From Methanospirillum stamsii (GTDB lineage: Archaea > Halobacteriota > Methanomicrobia > Methanomicrobiales > Methanospirillaceae), in the NCBI RefSeq assembly GCF_003173335.1, contig NZ_QGMZ01000030.1:1-56617 (forward strand): a stretch of DNA of 56,617 nucleotides. Direction: 5' to 3'. Positions 53,083 through 56,617 of this stretch are shown here, piece by piece (within the stretch, counting starts at the first letter, position 1; the number at the start of each line of letters is the position of its first letter). The position numbers and the translations under genes were made by a program. The notes beneath the pieces were generated by a model. The model saw nothing but the letters and a program-made list of their open reading frames with translations. It ran no database searches and was not told where the DNA came from.

Positions 53083-54339
53083 TCATAGCGTCCGATAGTA
53101 ACACCCTTCCCGCACATCTCCACAATCACGGAACATTCCCGCAACATCAACAAGAACAGGCTTGCCATTACATAATGACAGGATATCCTTTATTGCTAAT
53201 TTTTTAAACACATTATGTGGGGCATTAACTACTATCGCATCCATCTTAAAATCAGTACCATCAAGTCGCTCGATAGCTTTGGCTCCAAACCGATTAATGG
53301 CTTCATGATTCAACAACGGATCATATCCATATACATCAATATGAAACTCATTAAGTTCCTTAACCATCTCTTCGACTGGTGACTCCCTGGTGTCTGGCAC
53401 ATTTTCTTTGTATGTTACTCCCATAATGAGCACTTTGGATCCCTTGATCACTTTCCCCGCTTCATTCAGCCCCTTGATTGCTAGCTCTGCTACATGTTTC
53501 GGCATCGAGTCATTAATCGCCCGACCAGCAAGAATCACCTGCGGATGATATCCGATCTCTTCGGCTTTGTATACCAGATAATAGGGATCAACAGGAATGC
53601 AGTGACCACCGACAAGACCTGGGCGGTAATGATGAAAATTCCATTTTGTACCTGCTGCATCGAGAACATCTTTGGTGTTTATTCCAAGACGGGAGAAGAT
53701 AATCGAGAGCTCATTCATCAGGGCAATATTGAGATCCCGCTGAATATTTTCAATAACTTTTGCAGCCTCAGCCGTTTTGATATTCGGTGCCCGATACACG
53801 GTTGTAACCAGACTATAAAGTTCGCAGAGCGTATCTGTCGTCCGGGTATCCATCCCGGAGACGATCTTCGTAATCTTATCTATGGTATGTTCATCATCAT
53901 TTGGATTAATCCGCTCCGGTGAATACCCGACGAAAAACTCTTTTCCACATTGCATCCCGGATTCCTGCTCCAGGACTGGTACCATAATTTCTTCAGTCAC
54001 ACCGGGATACACGGTGGATTCCAGGACAACAATTGCACCTGGTTTCAGATTTTGTCCGATAACCGTTGCAGCTGAAACAACTGGTTTGAGATCCGGGTCT
54101 TTCGCTTTTGTTACCGGGGTTGGCACACAGATCAGCACTACATCGGCATTTTTTATCTGCTGTGGATCTGAAGTGGCAGTAATCTTTGATCCTGAATTTT
54201 TCAGGTTCTCAATTTTTCTCTGGTCGATGTCAAATCCAATTGTGTGTATGTGCTCTGCAAAAGCCTCTGCAAGTGGCAGACCTACATATCCAAGCCCGAC
54301 CACACATACAACCTTGCCATTTACTGATTCTGATACCAT
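53083..54339 (-). CDS. UDP-N-acetylhexosamine 6-dehydrogenase
   Basis: A 418-residue protein with the three-domain layout of UDP-sugar dehydrogenases: Rossmann motif GLGYVGLP (about 15-22), Glu-Ser-Thr-Val-Tyr-Pro-Gly-Thr-like segment near 106, catalytic Cys in GGHCIPVDPYY near 243-253, and Gly-Arg-x-Ile-Asn-Asp-x-Met near 276. The spacing after the Cys resembles enzymes acting on UDP-GlcNAc, UDP-GalNAc or UDP-ManNAc (WecC/TviB/WbpO types). It oxidises C6 to a uronic acid using NAD. The gene overlaps the upstream epimerase by 19 bases. With wecB in the same locus the product could be UDP-ManNAcA; with the adjacent epimerase, UDP-GalNAcA. Confidence 0.9.
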   Translation of the reverse strand: MVSESVNGKVVCVVGLGYVGLPLAEAFAEHIHTIGFDIDQRKIENLKNSGSKITATSDPQQIKNADVVLICVPTPVTKAKDPDLKPVVSAATVIGQNLKPGAIVVLESTVYPGVTEEIMVPVLEQESGMQCGKEFFVGYSPERINPNDDEHTIDKITKIVSGMDTRTTDTLCELYSLVTTVYRAPNIKTAEAAKVIENIQRDLNIALMNELSIIFSRLGINTKDVLDAAGTKWNFHHYRPGLVGGHCIPVDPYYLVYKAEEIGYHPQVILAGRAINDSMPKHVAELAIKGLNEAGKVIKGSKVLIMGVTYKENVPDTRESPVEEMVKELNEFHIDVYGYDPLLNHEAINRFGAKAIERLDGTDFKMDAIVVNAPHNVFKKLAIKDILSLCNGKPVLVDVAGMFRDCGDVREGCYYRTL

Positions 54340-55235
54340 GTTATCGTCTCTTCAAGTCCTGTTTTTACGGTGTAACCGGGTTTATATTTGAGTTCATTCT
54401 GTATTCGTCCAATATCCGCGAGTGAATCCCGAATATCTCCCGGACGGGGTGGATCATACAAAACCGGGACTGTATTCCCGGTAATTTCCATTATGAATGA
54501 AGCGAGTGAGTTGAGAGTGATTCGCTGACAGTAGGCTACATTAAAAATTCCCTGTACATCGCTCTCCATGGCCCGGATATTCGCCTGGACCACATCTTTC
54601 ACATAGGTAAAATCCCGGGTCTGCTCCCCGTCACCATAAATTGTCGGAGATTCATGTTTTAGGATCCTGGTAATAAACTTTGGAATTACCGCCGAATATT
54701 CTGATTTTGGGTCCTGGCGAGGACCAAACACATTGAAATACCGGAGAGCTACCGTTTTCAGTCCGTAGAGTTCAGAAAAAACCCTGCAATACTGCTCCCC
54801 GGTTAATTTAGAAATCCCATAGGGTGAAAGGGGGTTTGGAGTCATACTTTCGGTTTTTGGAAGAACCGGAGTATCACCATATACCGATGATGAGGACGCA
54901 AAAACCACTTTTCGAACATTCATCTCTTTTGCAGCAACTAACACATTGAGTGTTCCGGTGATATTTGCCTCATTGGTAGGAAGAGGATCCTTTACAGAAC
55001 GGGGAACTGATGTGATAGCAGCTTGGTGGAATACTCCGTCTGCACCCTCAAAAATCCGTTTCAAAAAAGCAAGGTCTGTTATTGATCTGTTTTCAAAAAT
55101 GATAGGAAGATTATTAATATTTTCTATCTTCCCACTAAAGAGGTTATCAATCACGACAACTTCATGATTTGATGCCAGAGACTCTGCGATGTGAGATCCG
55201 ATAAATCCGGCACCCCCTGTAATAATATACTTCAT
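54321..55235 (-). CDS. UDP-N-acetylglucosamine/glucose 4-epimerase (WbpP/GalE-like)
   Basis: About 304 residues from the ATG at 55235 (another lies at 55241). Features are GGAGFIGSH (about 7-15), Ser-Ser-Ser-Ser-Val-Tyr-Gly-Asp near 115, Tyr-Gly-Ile-Ser-Lys (catalytic) near 139, and Arg-Tyr-Phe-Asn-Val-Phe-Gly-Pro-Arg-Gln-Asp-Pro near 165, the last as in WbpP/TviC-type epimerases. It uses bound NAD to invert C4 of a UDP-hexose or UDP-HexNAc. The overlap with the following dehydrogenase gene indicates a shared operon and consecutive reactions. The DNA here is richer in G and C than the middle of the locus. Confidence 0.9.
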   Translation of the reverse strand: MKYIITGGAGFIGSHIAESLASNHEVVVIDNLFSGKIENINNLPIIFENRSITDLAFLKRIFEGADGVFHQAAITSVPRSVKDPLPTNEANITGTLNVLVAAKEMNVRKVVFASSSSVYGDTPVLPKTESMTPNPLSPYGISKLTGEQYCRVFSELYGLKTVALRYFNVFGPRQDPKSEYSAVIPKFITRILKHESPTIYGDGEQTRDFTYVKDVVQANIRAMESDVQGIFNVAYCQRITLNSLASFIMEITGNTVPVLYDPPRPGDIRDSLADIGRIQNELKYKPGYTVKTGLEETITWYQNQ

Positions 55236-55241
55236 AATCAA

Positions 55242-55910
55242 TGTTTTTCAAGGAAGAGAATGGTATTCTATTTGTAGTTTCAGGATGTACATTACTTATT
55301 AAGCTAGATAAAAATTTGCCATGCAATAGAAAAAATGGTATTCCAGAAACTGAATTGAGAGTTTTAAAAGATTCTTAATGGGAATTCAGTTCTACTATTT
55401 ATTAACTGGAGAATAATATATGCTCCCTCCTTTTCCATCAAAAAAAATCAGCCTTATTATTGAATTTAACGCTCATATTTACCATATTGTATATCACATG
55501 ATTTCAAGATCCTAAACCTCATTAATTTACCTTTTAAATCCGATTTCCGCTGAAAAATCTGGATTTATATCCGGATGCTATTAAAGAACAAATCTATCCT
55601 ATGGAATCCTTGAATGATGGATTATCATAGGATAATGACCTTTTATGTGGGTCCATATCTGGCCACGGATATTCATAATAAAAATCATGATTTTAGATCA
55701 TTTTTTAATTATGTGGGGGATACCGCTCCCCAATGTTAAGATAATGGACTTTCAGGAGCAAGGTTAAACTAACAAAAAACATTTCCTTGAAAATGTTCTA
55801 GGTTAATAATTATAAAGCGAATTTCAATTCTAAATTTGATATAACGATAATTGTTTTCTTTTCAGATCCGGAAATCCTGAATTTAAAATCCATCAATCCC
55901 CACAATACAA
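55242..55910. other. Non-coding gap at the end of the glycan locus
   Basis: No credible gene in 0.67 kb. It holds the repeat TGCCATGCAATAG at 55317-55329 (see 51704), a perfect 14-base palindrome AAAATCATGATTTT at 55681-55694 and a weak GGGGA/TCCCC hairpin near 55715-55735. The promoter of the minus-strand epimerase gene is presumably at its left edge. Confidence 0.5.
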
Positions 55911-55918
55911 TAAATATA
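55911..55918 (+). promoter_or_regulatory. TATA box of the ATPase gene
   Basis: TAAATATA lies about 29 bases before the ATG at 55943, the distance expected for a leaderless archaeal transcript. No ribosome binding site is visible, which agrees. Confidence 0.5.
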
Positions 55919-55942
55919 CTCTGAAGTAGACTACTTTGAAGT

Positions 55943-56617
55943 ATGTTTATAGATAGAAAAACAGAGTTATCAGCACTCAATCGAAGATTTCATAGTAATA
56001 AGCCTGAACTCCTGATATTATATGGCCGGAGGAGAGTTGGAAAAAGTAAACTTATTGACCAGTTTATTAGTCAGGTTGGGGGAATACGACTCTTGGCAAG
56101 AGAAGAATCAAGACACTTGCAATTAAAACGAATTTCATCTGAATTAGCCGTATTTTTTAAGGACGATTATCTGCTTCATGCTCCATTTCCGGACTGGGAT
56201 GCATTTTTTGTATATCTTATGCAACATGGAGATATACGAACAGTTATCGCAATTGATGAATTTCCATATCTAGTCCAGGAAGAGCCATCACTTCCTTCTC
56301 TCCTTCAATATTACTGGGATACCGGTCTTTCCAAAAAAAACCTCTATCTCATTCTCTCTGGATCGAGCATAGGATTAGTGGAATCACAACTTATGCAGTA
56401 TAAAAATCCGTTATATGGTCGGAGGACAGGTCAGATCTTACTCAGACCCTTCCGGTTTATTGATTACTATTCTTATGTAAATAATCTTCACAAGGCAATT
56501 GTCTTGTATGGTATTTTTGGAGGAACTCCGCCCTACTGTCTTATCGAGGAACCGTTTATTGATCTTGAAGAAATAGTATGCCAGAAACTCCTTATGGAGG
56601 ATGCTTTTCTTTTTCGT
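55943..56617 (+). CDS. Archaeal ATPase (PF01637-type), 3' end outside window
   Basis: The first 225 residues run off the window end. The N-terminus is Met-Phe-Ile-Asp-Arg-Lys-Thr-Glu-Leu, followed by the P-loop GRRRVGKSKL (about 27-36), Walker B Val-Ile-Ala-Ile-Asp-Glu-Phe-Pro (about 101-108), a sensor Ser-Gly-Ser-Ser-Ile near 136, and Tyr-Gly-Arg-Arg-Thr near 153. This is the archaeal STAND-like ATPase family, usually followed by a DUF234 nuclease-like C-terminus that is not visible here. Its cellular role is unknown. It is unlinked to the glycan locus by strand and by a 0.7-kb gap. Confidence 0.85.
   Translation, partial: MFIDRKTELSALNRRFHSNKPELLILYGRRRVGKSKLIDQFISQVGGIRLLAREESRHLQLKRISSELAVFFKDDYLLHAPFPDWDAFFVYLMQHGDIRTVIAIDEFPYLVQEEPSLPSLLQYYWDTGLSKKNLYLILSGSSIGLVESQLMQYKNPLYGRRTGQILLRPFRFIDYYSYVNNLHKAIVLYGIFGGTPPYCLIEEPFIDLEEIVCQKLLMEDAFLFR

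Noticed and set aside
1-56617. tRNA, rRNA or other known structured RNA genes
   Set aside because: Reading both strands by eye showed no T-loop/anticodon pattern or rRNA-like sequence; a covariance-model scan would be decisive.

Overview
This window looks like a chromosomal segment of a methanogenic archaeon of the Methanomicrobiales, most likely Methanospirillum-like. That is an inference from the gene content: DUF1616, MoxR/DUF58, DUF362, an archaeal-type ATPase, giant TPR and beta-helix surface proteins, archaeal TATA-like boxes, and the mix of insertion sequences. No RNA gene or CRISPR array was seen. Overall base composition is AT-rich, with clear local changes.

Left accessory block (1-13.3 kb). 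A transposase cut by the window edge ends in a 15-bp terminal repeat (843-857). Behind it come a secreted metallophosphoesterase and a compact peptide-modification cassette: an ABC exporter without a peptidase domain, two small PqqD-like proteins, a radical SAM/SPASM enzyme, a 62-residue six-cysteine peptide carrying a lasso-type YxxPxI leader motif, and a fusion of an HPr-kinase-like P-loop domain with an S26 signal peptidase. Together these look like an archaeal RiPP system, reminiscent of the SynChlorMet cassette. An AT-rich hairpin terminator follows at 7371-7400. Next is a two-gene surface-protein unit: a small TPR protein and a 1513-residue beta-helix protein built from four 642-bp tandem super-repeats behind seven acidic Cys repeats. 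A second, decayed copy of the same insertion-sequence end lies in opposite orientation at 13325-13339, so the block is bracketed by inverted IS ends.

Insertion-sequence graveyard (13.3-18.4 kb). Remnants of at least three families (IS1634-like, IS1-like twice, IS630-like) are all broken by frameshifts and stops.

Envelope block (18.5-31 kb). An exported protein of about 23 TPRs is followed by a divergent DUF1616 membrane protein. A tightly overlapping minus-strand operon comes next: a small membrane protein, a large coiled-coil/DUF4129-like membrane protein, a DUF4350 protein, MoxR ATPase, DUF58, and two small membrane proteins. A secreted protein and a PF14907-type nucleotidyltransferase follow.

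Surface-glycan locus (31.2-55.3 kb). The left flank (31.3-37.9 kb) has higher GC and holds a GT2 enzyme, wecB, two sugar-nucleotide epimerases, a GT4 and a DUF362 protein. The AT-rich variable middle (37.9-52.8 kb) holds further glycosyltransferases, a multi-spanning membrane protein, a flippase, a FemAB-like acyl/aminoacyl transferase, a polysaccharide-deacetylase-like protein, a PaaK/CapK-like adenylating enzyme and a serine-acetyltransferase-like protein. It also contains an intact ISL3 element with an 8-bp target duplication, a methyltransferase remnant, a mosaic glycosyltransferase and a decayed epimerase duplicate. The right flank returns to higher GC with a nucleotide-sugar dehydrogenase and a WbpP/GalE-like epimerase. 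The window ends inside an archaeal ATPase gene.
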